From CAZFQG01 sp964520785 (GTDB taxonomy: Bacteria > Planctomycetota > Planctomycetia > Pirellulales > Thermoguttaceae), in the NCBI GenBank assembly GCA_964520785.1, contig CAZFQG010000083.1, positions 1-25,476 on the forward strand: a stretch of DNA of 25,476 nucleotides. Reading direction: 5' to 3'. This document shows positions 14,777 to 23,159 of the stretch, piece by piece. The first letter of the stretch is position 1. The number at the start of each line of letters is the position of its first letter. Both the position numbers and the translations under genes were made by a program. The notes beneath the pieces were generated by a model that saw only the letters and a list, made by a program, of their open reading frames with translations, was not told the DNA's origin and did not search any database.

Positions 14777-16003
14777 ATGAACCGGCGAGGTGGATCGAGT
14801 GTCCGCCCACGGCTCGTACCGGAACGACCAGAAAGGACTCAAGAACCGCGGATGGCCGGTTTGAAGGAATGGAGTTCAGGATCGAACGGACGCGGGATAA
14901 CGGCGGTTCGTGCCGCCGCCGCGGTGCTTTTCGCCGCGATTCTTCTGGCCGGGGTTGCCTCGTTTCTCTGCCGGAATCGTAGGAACTCCATCGCCGAAGC
15001 GACCTTGGAGGAACGGGTCCGAACCGCCACCGTGGAGAAATTCCGTCCGGTGGATCCCGGAGAAGAGAAAGACGGCCAAGGAGAATCGCTACCGCCCCCG
15101 GTAGCCGACCTTGGGCGGCGCGAGATCGTCATCGGGCCCGATGCGTTGAGCGTGGACGAACCGAATGCGCGGTTTTCGGACGTCGATTTCGTTTATGTCG
15201 GAAATACGGAGGACGGCGGGAAGGAAACGTCCACGCCCCGTTCCATCCGGCTCCTTTCCTCCCGAGCGACGTTCGAACGATGCACGTTTCGCCCGCGGGG
15301 AGGCACCGCCGCGCCGCCAATGGCGATCGTCTGGGACTTCCCGGGCGAATCGAACGAACCGGACGAACCGCGGCTTCTCACCGGCAAGCTCGTCTTTCGC
15401 GATTGCATCTTCGCCGGCCTTGCCGGCGCGGTCGCGTGCGATCCGCGGTGTTCACTCGTCTTCGAATTCGACAATGTCCTCCACCTTTGCGGACCTCTCG
15501 TCCGGGCGCGGAGTTTTCCCGCGGCGGACTCGCCCTTTCTGATCCGTCTTTCCCGATGCACGCTTCGCGAGTCGGGGCCGCTGATCCTATGGAAAAACCT
15601 TTCGCCGCGCTCGAAGCGAATGCCCGGTCCGATCAGGGTCGAGGCGAAGGCCTGCGTCTTTGCGCTCGGTTCCGGGGCCGGCCTGTTCGGGGCGGAAGAG
15701 GGTCGGTTCACGGAGGGAATCGTCGCCCGTCTGACCTGGACCGGTGAGGGGAGCATCCTCGCCCCCGGCTCGCCGATTTTCGTCCCCTTCTCGCAAAGCG
15801 AAGAAGACGCGGCCGTCCGCGGCCTGGTCCGAAGTACCATCGGCTTCGCCGGCCTGCCGACCAACCGGCCGGATGACAACGCGGCGCGAGAGTGGCGAGC
15901 ACCGCTGAAGACCCCCGCCCCCCCGGGGATTGTTCCCTCCCGGATTCGCGGACTTCGGAGGTGCTCGACCCTGGGGACGAGAACGGAATCGCGCGGGGAC
16001 TGA
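14777..16003 (+). CDS. Membrane-anchored beta-helix-like protein of unknown function
   Basis: 408 residues. A basic, cytoplasmic N-terminus (residues 1-40) leads to one transmembrane helix (about 41-63, AVRAAAAVLFAAILLAGVASFL), a linker and an extracytoplasmic domain of about 300 residues. That domain has recurring short strands ending in an aromatic-x-x-C pattern (RATFERCTF, LVFRDCIF, IRLSRCTL, EAKACVFA), the look of a right-handed parallel beta-helix. No catalytic motif was recognised. It starts 10 bases after the carboxypeptidase stop with AAAGG 6 bases before ATG, so the two are probably one transcript. A second in-frame ATG at 14852 could be the true start. The C-terminal 30 residues are Pro/Arg-rich and look unstructured. 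Confidence 0.75.
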   Translation: MNRRGGSSVRPRLVPERPERTQEPRMAGLKEWSSGSNGRGITAVRAAAAVLFAAILLAGVASFLCRNRRNSIAEATLEERVRTATVEKFRPVDPGEEKDGQGESLPPPVADLGRREIVIGPDALSVDEPNARFSDVDFVYVGNTEDGGKETSTPRSIRLLSSRATFERCTFRPRGGTAAPPMAIVWDFPGESNEPDEPRLLTGKLVFRDCIFAGLAGAVACDPRCSLVFEFDNVLHLCGPLVRARSFPAADSPFLIRLSRCTLRESGPLILWKNLSPRSKRMPGPIRVEAKACVFALGSGAGLFGAEEGRFTEGIVARLTWTGEGSILAPGSPIFVPFSQSEEDAAVRGLVRSTIGFAGLPTNRPDDNAAREWRAPLKTPAPPGIVPSRIRGLRRCSTLGTRTESRGD

Positions 16004-16024
16004 TTCGATCTCCGTCACGTCAAG

Positions 16025-17557
16025 TCAGCGGAGCATCCGGTGAACCGGAACAAGTGCTTGGTAGAGGCTTTCAAAGACGGCGGCGCGGTCGGTGTAGAGC
16101 GCGTGATTCGCCGGAATCGGCTCGACTATCCTCCCGGGGCGGCGCAGGGCGTCGTAGGCCGACTCGATCTCGGAATAGACGCCTGTCCCCAGGCCGGCGA
16201 GCATGGCCGCTCCCAGCGCGACGGCTTCGTCGGCGGTGGCGATCTCAATCGGCCGGTCGAGGATGTCGGCCTTCGCCCGCAGCCAGATAGGGTTCTTCGT
16301 CCCGCCGCCGACGGCGATGATTCGCTCCGTGGTAAACTCGAACGACCGCTCCATCGCGCCGACGATTTGGGCGAACTCGAAGGCGAGTCCCTCGATCATG
16401 GCGCGGAGCATCCGGTGTTTCGTCGTCGTGTTGCGGATCCCGACGAAAACGCCGGAGGAGGCCGGATCGACGATGGGGCAGTGGCTGCCGGACATGTGCG
16501 GAAGGTACAGCAGTTCGTCGGAACCGGGGGCGATCCCGGCGGCCTCTTCCAGGAGATGCTCCCAGACTGGCCGTCCGTCCGCCTTCGATTGCTCTTGTGC
16601 CTCGCGGCCGAACTCGCGCCGGAACCACTCCAGTTGCTCGGCGGCCACGGTCGCGCCCATGGCCGCCCAGCGGCCCGGGGCGACGTGGGAATCGACCAGG
16701 ATGGCACTTTCGAGCACCTCCGGTGCCAGGACGGGGCGATCAAGCGAGGTAACGACCATCTCCCACGTCCCCATGGTCGACTGAATCACTCCCGGCTTGA
16801 AGACGCCGGTCGGCAGCATTCCGCAACAGTAGTCGTGCCCCCCCAAGACCACCGGCGTTCCCTGGGGCAGTCCGGTCCGCTCCGCCGCGGCCGCGTGGAC
16901 TTCGCCGATGACCGTTCCGCTCGGCTTGGGATCGCAAAGCCAATCGCGGGTCAGCCCGACCTCCTCGATGAGGAGGTCGTCCCAGGTTTGGGTCGTCTGA
17001 TTGAACAGAAGCGTCGTGGAGGCCATGCTGTAGTCGGTGGCCAGCTCGCCGCAGAGCATGGTGTTGATGAAGTCCTCGATAAGGACCCACTTGTGCATCC
17101 GGTCTAGAATCTCCGGGTGGTGTTCCTTCATCCACAGCAGCCTCAGCGCCGAGTTGAACGGCCAGATTTGATTGCCCCCCACGGCGAACTGCCGCTCTCG
17201 GCCGACATGCTCCAGCCACCACTCATACTGCGGTGTCGTCCGGGGGCAATGCCAGGCGATGAGCGGATAAAGAAACTCGCCGTTTCGTCCCATCGGCAGG
17301 CCGTCCATCCCCATTCCGGTGACGCAAACGCCGCGAATTCGCTCCGGCTCGTCCAATCGGCCGATCGCCTCCGCCAGGGAATCGGCCACGCCGCCATAGA
17401 GCTGCTCCGGCCGCCAGACGGCCCAGTCCGGATGGTCCGGCTCCGGGTGGAACAGCTCCGTCGGCCGCGACGCCCCCGCGATCTGTTCGCCGTCGGCCGA
17501 AAAGACGACCGCCTTCAAATTGGTGGAACCGAGATCAATGCCGACCAGATAATCCAT
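16025..17557 (-). CDS. FGGY-family carbohydrate kinase
   Basis: 510 residues, cytoplasmic. ATP-dependent phosphorylation of a sugar or polyol. The N-terminal nucleotide-binding fold begins LVGIDLGSTNLKAVVFSADG. Substrate-side features include CVTGMGMDGLPM and VVLGGHDYCCGMLPTGVFKP. The second ATPase core has IIAVGGGTKNPIWLRAKADI and EAVALGAAMLAGLGTGVY. The overall type is xylulokinase/fuculokinase-like, but the specificity cannot be read from the sequence. GAGGA lies 9 bases before ATG 17557. It follows the UroD-like gene by 47 bases, in the same direction, and converges with the beta-helix gene 21 bases away. It is probably the kinase step of the local carbohydrate pathway. Confidence 0.94.
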   Translation of the reverse strand: MDYLVGIDLGSTNLKAVVFSADGEQIAGASRPTELFHPEPDHPDWAVWRPEQLYGGVADSLAEAIGRLDEPERIRGVCVTGMGMDGLPMGRNGEFLYPLIAWHCPRTTPQYEWWLEHVGRERQFAVGGNQIWPFNSALRLLWMKEHHPEILDRMHKWVLIEDFINTMLCGELATDYSMASTTLLFNQTTQTWDDLLIEEVGLTRDWLCDPKPSGTVIGEVHAAAAERTGLPQGTPVVLGGHDYCCGMLPTGVFKPGVIQSTMGTWEMVVTSLDRPVLAPEVLESAILVDSHVAPGRWAAMGATVAAEQLEWFRREFGREAQEQSKADGRPVWEHLLEEAAGIAPGSDELLYLPHMSGSHCPIVDPASSGVFVGIRNTTTKHRMLRAMIEGLAFEFAQIVGAMERSFEFTTERIIAVGGGTKNPIWLRAKADILDRPIEIATADEAVALGAAMLAGLGTGVYSEIESAYDALRRPGRIVEPIPANHALYTDRAAVFESLYQALVPVHRMLR

Positions 17558-17604
17558 CGTTCATCGTCCTCACTAGAGATTTCGAAGACCTTCCATTTGC
17601 GCCA

Positions 17605-18678
17605 TCACGAAAACGCGGGGATCGCGCCGGACGGTTCGAAACCGTCGAGCTTCAGCGGGTACGTCCCGTACGCGCGGATGGCGCTGAGCATGGCCAGGTA
17701 GTTTTCCGGTTTGACCTTCGAGTGGATCGAGTTGCTGGAGGAGACGATCAGCCCCCCTCCTTCACCGGCTGCGGCGATGACCCGTTTCGTCTCCTCGACG
17801 ACCTCGGCCATCGTGCCGAAGGTGAGCGTGTGGGCGCAGTCGACGTTCCCCTTCATCGCGAAGCGGTCGCCGAAGCGCCGCTTCATGTCGCCGATGTCCA
17901 TCCCGGAGATCGGGTCGATCGGGTCGAGACAGTCCATGCCGATCTCGACGATCATGTCGACGAGCGGACCCAAGTTGCCGTCGGTGTGTTTGACGGTCAT
18001 CAAGCCGAACTCCTTGAATCCGGCGAAGACCCGTTTCACGCCGGGGAGGAGCATCTCCCTGAAGGTCGCCGGCGACATGAGAGGCCGCTCGGTCGAAGCG
18101 TAGTCGTCGCCGGTCATGACGAAGTCGGCCCCCAGCCGGGCACACTCCCGGGCGAAGGCGATGTTCATTTCCACCGACATATCGATTACCCCCTTGGCCA
18201 ACTCCGGCTCCGCAACCAGGGCCATGAGAAAATCCTCGTACCCCAGAAGGGCTCTGGGGATCGAGAAAACGTCGTTGAGATGCACGCCGATGGCCAATTT
18301 CCCTTTGTAGCGGTCGACCAGTTTTTTCAGGCTCTCAAAACGCCCCGGGGCATTCGGATCGGGCGGTTCGTAGTTCCTCAGGTCGTCGAGCGTCTTGATC
18401 GGTCCTTCCACGGGGAACGAGTACTCTTCCTCGTTTCGCTCGAGGATCACGCCGTACTCGTTCCGCCAGCGGTTTTCGCCGATCCGCTCGCGGCGGATGT
18501 CCGGCGCGGTCAGAATCGCGTCGTGGCCCATTCGCAGGGTGAACTCCTCCATCGAGCACCCGGGCAGAATCGCCTCCCGGACGTGGTGGTCGAGGATCCA
18601 TTCAAAATGGGGGATGCGATCGGGCTGTTCGTTGCGGAGCACGCACAAGACGCGCTCGGCGGAAGTCATTTCGGCCAT
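17605..18678 (-). CDS. Uroporphyrinogen decarboxylase (URO-D) family protein, probably not a haem enzyme
   Basis: 357 residues, UroD/MtaA-type TIM barrel: MTSAERVLCVLRNEQPDRIP at the start, GADFVMTGDDYAS, TVKHTDGNLGPLVDMIVEIG (about 228-247) and AMKGNVDC (about 274-281). Methyltransferase members (MtaA, MtbA, CmuA) bind zinc through an H-x-C motif; here the place reads H231-T-D-G-N, so the Cys is absent. True HemE residues near the N-terminus are not evident either. Proteins of this subgroup are frequent beside sugar kinases and dehydrogenases in planctomycetes, and the role there is unknown. Start ATG 18678 has no strong ribosome binding site; ATG 18669 is an alternative. Upstream lies a large inverted-repeat element. 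Confidence 0.9.
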   Translation of the reverse strand: MAEMTSAERVLCVLRNEQPDRIPHFEWILDHHVREAILPGCSMEEFTLRMGHDAILTAPDIRRERIGENRWRNEYGVILERNEEEYSFPVEGPIKTLDDLRNYEPPDPNAPGRFESLKKLVDRYKGKLAIGVHLNDVFSIPRALLGYEDFLMALVAEPELAKGVIDMSVEMNIAFARECARLGADFVMTGDDYASTERPLMSPATFREMLLPGVKRVFAGFKEFGLMTVKHTDGNLGPLVDMIVEIGMDCLDPIDPISGMDIGDMKRRFGDRFAMKGNVDCAHTLTFGTMAEVVEETKRVIAAAGEGGGLIVSSSNSIHSKVKPENYLAMLSAIRAYGTYPLKLDGFEPSGAIPAFS

Positions 18679-18696
18679 TGGATATTGCCAATCGGA

Positions 18697-18894
18697 AGCC
18701 CCAAGGGGGCGACAGGTAATAGCCTAGGGCGTCAGCCCTAGGGGCATGATGGAGCATATACGTAATTCAAGCCCCAACGGGGCGGCACATGTTACGGCGT
18801 TGATGTATCGCCCCGTTGGGGCTTACCATTTTTGGATGTCTCAGTATTCCTAGGGCTGACGCCCTAGGCTATTTCTTGCCGCCCCGTCGGGGCT
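18697..18894. repeat. Nested inverted-repeat intergenic element
   Basis: The arms 18718-18742 and 18849-18873 are perfect 25-base inverted copies, and pairing continues with a few mismatches out to 18697 and 18894. Each arm holds its own palindrome, CCTAGGGC-GTCA-GCCCTAGG. Inside lies a second perfect inverted pair (AAGCCCCAACGGGGCG, 18769-18784, and its complement, 18809-18824) around a 24-base centre. No protein is encoded. The layout suggests two inverted copies of a short palindromic repeat unit. It sits between the GldA-type and UroD-like genes and could end transcription or stabilise RNA. Confidence 0.9.
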
Positions 18895-18905
18895 CTTCTT
18901 TCCTC

Positions 18906-20021
18906 TCAGTTTTGGCCTCGAACGGCCTTTCGCGCGCGTCCCATCGCGTCGGCGGCGAGAAGTGCGTCGATGACGTCCTCCTTCGTCACGGCGAACGGGA
19001 AGTTCTGGGTCAGTGAACCTTCGGCGGCGCAGGCGCCGGCGATGATTTCGAGACGCTCGCGGCCGATATCGGCGAGATTCAGGTCCTCGAACGTAACCGG
19101 CAGGCCGACGGCGATTTCGAAGTCGACGATGTCGTGCGCGGTATGCGAGTCCATTTCGTCGTCGAGGCAAAGCTGGGTGATGATCCCGAAGCCGACCTTC
19201 TCGCCGTGCATCAGGTGGTGAGTCTCCGGGAATACCGGCAGGATGTTCGCCACGTCGTGGGCCGTGCAGACGCCGCCGCTTTCGAAGCCGAGGCCGGACA
19301 GGAGGACGTTCGCCTCGATCACCTTCTCGACCGCCGGCGTGCAGGCGCCGCACTCGACGGCCCGTTTCGCCTCCACGCCGTATTCCAGGAGCGTATCGAA
19401 CCCGAGTTTCGCCAGGTGGAGCGCGGCCATGGTCGAGAGGGCCCCGCCGAGGTTGTTCGCGCGCGACCGGTAGGCGGCCTCCGCCTCGATCCAGGTCGCC
19501 AGGGCGTCCCCCATGCCGGAAACGAACGCCTGGACCGGTCCCTTGGCGATGATCTCGGAGTCGACGAGGACGATCTCGGGGTTGAACGGCCAGCAGTCGA
19601 ACCCCATGCAGTTGCCGTCGTCGTCATACCAGACGGTCGCGGCACTGGTGGGAGAGTCGTTGCTGGCGATGGTCGGGACGGTCATGACGCGGATCGACGT
19701 CAAGACGGCGGCCCCCTTGGCCACGTCGAGCGTCTTGCCGCCGCCGATCGGGATGATCACCTCGATCCGCCTGTCGCGGACAATTTGGGCCAGCCGCTGG
19801 GCCTCGGCGTGCGTCGTCTCCCCGGCGAACCGCTCGTAATGGACCTCCTCGAAGTCCTGACAGTGCATACTCGCCTTGACCGCCTCGCCGACGAGCCCTT
19901 CGACGAACTCGTCCCAGACGATCATCGCCCGCGGCGCGATCATCCGCGAGTATTGCCCGATTTCATGGATCACGCCCCGCCCTTGAATGTACTTATGAGG
20001 AGAAAGAAAAATCCGTTTCAT
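18906..20021 (-). CDS. Glycerol-dehydrogenase-type metal-dependent alcohol dehydrogenase
   Basis: 371 residues, cytoplasmic. NAD-dependent oxidation of a polyol. The NAD-binding GGGKTLDVAKGAA (from 93), the VPTIASNDSPTSAATVWYDD block typical of GldA, and metal ligands Asp172 (SGMGDALATW), His255 (CTAHDVAN) and His272 (HHLMHGEKVGFG) match the Zn site of Bacillus glycerol dehydrogenase in position and spacing. Glycerol is the family's usual substrate, but the cluster could use it for another vicinal diol. Start ATG 20021 (MKRIFLSPHKYIQGRG) is the canonical family start although no Shine-Dalgarno sequence is seen. It follows the hydroxyacid dehydrogenase gene by 73 bases, in the same direction. 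Confidence 0.94.
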   Translation of the reverse strand: MKRIFLSPHKYIQGRGVIHEIGQYSRMIAPRAMIVWDEFVEGLVGEAVKASMHCQDFEEVHYERFAGETTHAEAQRLAQIVRDRRIEVIIPIGGGKTLDVAKGAAVLTSIRVMTVPTIASNDSPTSAATVWYDDDGNCMGFDCWPFNPEIVLVDSEIIAKGPVQAFVSGMGDALATWIEAEAAYRSRANNLGGALSTMAALHLAKLGFDTLLEYGVEAKRAVECGACTPAVEKVIEANVLLSGLGFESGGVCTAHDVANILPVFPETHHLMHGEKVGFGIITQLCLDDEMDSHTAHDIVDFEIAVGLPVTFEDLNLADIGRERLEIIAGACAAEGSLTQNFPFAVTKEDVIDALLAADAMGRARKAVRGQN

Positions 20022-20094
20022 GGGTTTGGTCCGTTTGGGTTAATGGTTTGAATGGAAAAACGGGGGGTCCCCTCACCGTGACTCTCGCGAACGA

Positions 20095-21120
20095 CTATCC
20101 ATTCACGATTGGAATGTCCCTTGCCCCGCGGAACATTCGTTTGAGGTGCTCCGCCATTAGCCGGGGGCTGTTGCGGAAGGCATCGATGGTGCTGCCGGCG
20201 ATGTGGGGCGTGAGCGTGACGTTGTCGAGCGCCAGAAGCGGATGATCCTCCGGCAGCGGCTCCGTGTCGAAGACGTCGAGCGCCGCTCCGAGGATTCGAC
20301 GCGCCCGCAAGGCACGGACGAGGGCCGCCTCGTCGATCAGCCCGCTCCGCGCCGTATTAATCAAGACGGCGCTCGGTTTCATCAGGGCCAGCTCCCGCTC
20401 GCCGATCAAATGCCGGCTTTCTTCCGTCAGCCGCGCATGCAGGCTCACCGCGTCGCTCTCCTTCAGGAGCGTGTCGAGGTCCACCCGGGTGCCGGGCGTG
20501 TTCTCACCGTAGGGATCGTACACGAGGACCTTGCCGCCGAACGCCTCGACGTAACCGGCCATCAGCCGCCCGATCATCCCGCACCCGACCAGGCCGATCG
20601 TTTTACCATGGACTTCCGGAATGGCGTTCTTGTTCGGGTAATCCCGCGTCCAGACGCCCCGCTTGAGTCGTTCGTGCGACCGGGCGATATTGCGGAACTC
20701 GGCCAGGAGCATTCCGAAGGCGCACTCGGCGACCGCCCTGGCATTGCGGCCCGGCGTGTTGAGAACCCGGATGCCCCGCGCCGCGGCGCAAGGAAGGTCC
20801 ACGTTTTCAACGCCTCCTCTTAGGACGCAAATCCACTTCAATTTCGCCGACGCCCCGATGAAGCGGCGGCTCACCGGAGCGAACTGGACGACGAGGATAT
20901 CGAACCGCTCCAGGCCGGATGTAACCTCGTCCGGCAGCGGGACTGCCTCGGGTCCCCCGGACTCGATCTGGAGGTTAGCCTCTTGAAGCTCGACCAGCGA
21001 CTCGTGCTCCCACCTCCGCACTTCGACCTCGATCCCTTCCTCCTTCAAGGAAGCAAGCCCGTCGCGCATGAAATCGTAGGGGATGTAGGTGTCGCTGATG
21101 GCAAGTAGGTGTTTTGGCAT
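20095..21120 (-). CDS. D-isomer-specific 2-hydroxyacid dehydrogenase
   Basis: 341 residues. NAD(P)-dependent interconversion of a 2-hydroxy acid and its 2-oxo acid. The Rossmann motif GLVGCGMIG (G179-x-G181-x-x-G184) is followed by LVYDPY with an acidic residue favouring NAD. The catalytic triad is Arg258 (LINTARSGLIDEAAL), Glu287 (FDTEPLPEDHPL) and His306 (LTPHIAGST). The first 100 residues are a divergent substrate domain. It belongs to the SerA/hydroxypyruvate reductase group, but the exact substrate is open. The gene starts 341 bases after the aldolase gene ends, a gap full of repeats, so it may have its own promoter. No clear ribosome binding site. Confidence 0.93.
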   Translation of the reverse strand: MPKHLLAISDTYIPYDFMRDGLASLKEEGIEVEVRRWEHESLVELQEANLQIESGGPEAVPLPDEVTSGLERFDILVVQFAPVSRRFIGASAKLKWICVLRGGVENVDLPCAAARGIRVLNTPGRNARAVAECAFGMLLAEFRNIARSHERLKRGVWTRDYPNKNAIPEVHGKTIGLVGCGMIGRLMAGYVEAFGGKVLVYDPYGENTPGTRVDLDTLLKESDAVSLHARLTEESRHLIGERELALMKPSAVLINTARSGLIDEAALVRALRARRILGAALDVFDTEPLPEDHPLLALDNVTLTPHIAGSTIDAFRNSPRLMAEHLKRMFRGARDIPIVNG

Positions 21121-21461
21121 GGGGTATTCAAGCGTAGTTGCGGGCAGGGGTTCGGGGGGTGTCGGGGTTGAGTTGTGGAATTGAGACGGCCGTCAGAGTC
21201 GTGGGACGCGGTGGGTTCCGGGTCCTTCCTTTGTGCTCCTTGTGTTCTGTCTTGCAATTCGTTGTCTCGCCCTTGCAGGGCTTCCTTGTGGCGTGGGCCC
21301 GGTAACCCAGGGCGTTGCCCTGGGCTGACACGTTGGGCCCCTTCGTGGCATACTTGCGGTCGACTCCTCCGTGATGGGAGGAGTCAATACTGCAACACGA
21401 TCCTCTCTGTTCTTCCTTCTCTGTGGCCTCCGTGCTCTCTGTGGTTTCCCGTCTTCCGTTC
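21121..21461. repeat. 341-base intergenic gap built of palindromic and low-complexity repeats
   Basis: No gene was found here. The gap holds two stretches of the type (T)CCTTTGTGCTCCTTGTGTTCT (21223-21250) and CTCTGTGGCCTCCGTGCTCTCTGTGGT (about 21419-21445), common low-complexity intergenic phrases whose translation gives spurious TTESTEATE- or HKEHKG-like peptides. Between them are the palindromes GCCCTTGCAGGGC (21269-21281), CCCAGGGC-GTT-GCCCTGGG (21306-21324) and GACTCCTCC-GTGATG-GGAGGAGTC (21362-21385). The middle part resembles one unit of the element at 18697. Confidence 0.7.
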
Positions 21462-22322
21462 TCACGCGTGTCCGTCAGACCCGCACAGCTTGATCTTCTC
21501 TTCAATCACGCCGCTGAGTTCCTCTTTGATCGGGCGGAACATCTCTTCCGGCAGCGGGTCGGGACGATTGTGGATGGTCGCGGAACGTTTCAACCCGCGG
21601 TACATCGCCTGGCGTTCGTCGGCGAAGATGTTCAGCTTGCAGATGCCGTTTCGGATCGACTCGCGGATTTGATCGTCCGGCGTGCCGGAACCACCGTGGA
21701 GGACCAGCGGGATGGAAACCGCCTCGCGGAGTTCCTTGAGCCGCTCAATATTCAAGGTCGGCTCCGATTGGTACGTCCCGTGGGCCGTGCCGATGGAAAC
21801 CGCCAGGGCATCGACGCCGGTTTGCTTGACGAACTCGACCGCTTCGCTCGGTTCGGTCAGGACGTTTCCCTTGTGCTCGCTCTGTCTGAGATCGAACCCG
21901 CCGACGAAACCCAGTTCCGCCTCCACGCTCACTCCGTGCGGGGCGGCCAGTTCGACCACTTTCGCCGTCTGGGCGATGTTCTCCTCGAATGGCAGGGCGG
22001 AACCGTCGATCATCACCGAAGTGAACCCGAGATCGATCGCCTTCTTGGCGTTGTCGAGCGAGCTGCCGTGGTCGTAGTGGAGGACGATGGGGATGTCGTG
22101 GTGTTCGGCGACGGCGCGGACCAGCCCGGCCATGTAGACCCAGCCGTTGCCGCCGTCCGATTCCAGTTCCAGGTCGAGGCACATCATGATGACCGGCGAC
22201 CGCAGCCGTTCGGCCGTCTCCAGGATGGCTCGCACCATGACGTCTTCCGTATAATCGAAGCCCGGCACCGCGTAGCGGCCTTCCCGCGCGGCGGGCAGAA
22301 TTCCTTTGAGCGTGGTTAGCAT
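21462..22322 (-). CDS. Class II fructose-bisphosphate aldolase family protein (Fba/GatY/KbaY type)
   Basis: 286 residues, cytoplasmic. Zinc-dependent reversible cleavage of a ketose phosphate to dihydroxyacetone phosphate and an aldehyde. Zinc ligands His85 (LHYDHGSS, with catalytic Asp84), His181 (IGTAHGTY) and His209 (LHGGSGTP) are present, with the VEAELG block (E134, E136) and the phosphate-binding GG after His209. The usual KxNIxTD near residue 230 reads KLNIFAD. Length and motifs fit the GatY/KbaY branch as well as Fba, so the substrate cannot be fixed. AGGAG lies 14 bases before ATG 22322, a long spacing. It is the last gene of the tight run CBM9-FIST-SDR-aldolase (36 bases after the SDR stop). 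Confidence 0.93.
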   Translation of the reverse strand: MLTTLKGILPAAREGRYAVPGFDYTEDVMVRAILETAERLRSPVIMMCLDLELESDGGNGWVYMAGLVRAVAEHHDIPIVLHYDHGSSLDNAKKAIDLGFTSVMIDGSALPFEENIAQTAKVVELAAPHGVSVEAELGFVGGFDLRQSEHKGNVLTEPSEAVEFVKQTGVDALAVSIGTAHGTYQSEPTLNIERLKELREAVSIPLVLHGGSGTPDDQIRESIRNGICKLNIFADERQAMYRGLKRSATIHNRPDPLPEEMFRPIKEELSGVIEEKIKLCGSDGHA

Positions 22323-22358
22323 GCGTGGAAAGCATCTCCTATTGGTTGTGGCATGTAT

Positions 22359-23141
22359 CTACCGCATCAGCATTCCGCCGGTCACGTCATAGGTGGCGCC
22401 GGTGACATAGCTCGCCCTGTCGGAACAGAGGAACGCCACCACGGCGGCCATTTCGCTCGGATCCGCCATCCGGCCCAGCGGAATCCGTTTTCTGTATTCC
22501 TCTTCGTGGCGTTCCCACGCGCCGCGGGTCATCTCGGTCTTCATGAAGCCGGGGGCCAGGCAGTTGACGTAAATCCCCGCCGCAGCCACCTCCCTCGCCA
22601 GGGACCGGCTGAAGACGACCAGTCCCGCTTTCGAGGCGGCATAGTGCGCGTGGCCGGTAGTCGAACCGTGGAACGCCGCCTGCGAGGCGATATTGACGAT
22701 CCTCCCCGGCGTCTTGCGATCCAGCCAACGCCGGACCGCTTCGCGGCAGACCAGAAACGGGGCCGTCAGGTTGACCTGCTGGACCGCGTTCCACTCCTCT
22801 TCGGTCGTGTCCTTCACCAACCCCGTCGGCCAGACACCCGCGTTATTTACCACGACGTCGATATTGCCGAGTCTCTTTTCCGTTTCTTCAAACGCCCGGA
22901 GAATGTCGGCCTCGCGGCTGAGATCGCCCGCCACGGCGGCGGCTTCGGTTCCGAATTGCTCGCGCAGCGACACAACCAGAGCCACCGCTTCGTCGGTCAG
23001 ATCGGCTCCCTTTTCCAGGTTGCGATAGTAGAGAACGGCCACCTTCGTCCCCTCCTCGGCCAGGCAGCGGCAGATCGCCGCCCCCAGACCGCGCGACCCG
23101 CCGGTGACGAGGGCCACTTTGTCTTCGAGGTGCAAATCCAT
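22359..23141 (-). CDS. Short-chain dehydrogenase/reductase (SDR)
   Basis: 260 residues, classical SDR. NAD(P)-binding TGGSRGLG (13-20), NNAG (99-102), catalytic Ser153 (NIASQAAF), Tyr167 and Lys171 (YAASK), then LAPGFMKTEMT and the C-terminal VTGATYDVTGGMLMR. A seven-residue insertion-like stretch around YYRNLEKGADLTDEAV is slightly unusual for the cofactor-specificity loop. It is FabG-like in sequence, but beside an aldolase, a kinase and a polyol dehydrogenase it more probably oxidises or reduces a sugar or polyol. It starts 18 bases after the FIST gene stop. No strong ribosome binding site, which suits a gene read inside an operon. Confidence 0.93.
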   Translation of the reverse strand: MDLHLEDKVALVTGGSRGLGAAICRCLAEEGTKVAVLYYRNLEKGADLTDEAVALVVSLREQFGTEAAAVAGDLSREADILRAFEETEKRLGNIDVVVNNAGVWPTGLVKDTTEEEWNAVQQVNLTAPFLVCREAVRRWLDRKTPGRIVNIASQAAFHGSTTGHAHYAASKAGLVVFSRSLAREVAAAGIYVNCLAPGFMKTEMTRGAWERHEEEYRKRIPLGRMADPSEMAAVVAFLCSDRASYVTGATYDVTGGMLMR

Positions 23142-23159
23142 TGCGCGGTTCCGTTGCGC

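Noticed and set aside
21362..21385. 9-bp hairpin as an intrinsic terminator
   Set aside because: The stem is perfect but no T-run follows on either strand.
21128..21505. 125-codon minus-strand frame reading TTESTEATEKEE and HKEHKG
   Set aside because: This is the typical false translation of low-complexity CTCTGTGG/CCTTTGTG intergenic repeats, not a protein.
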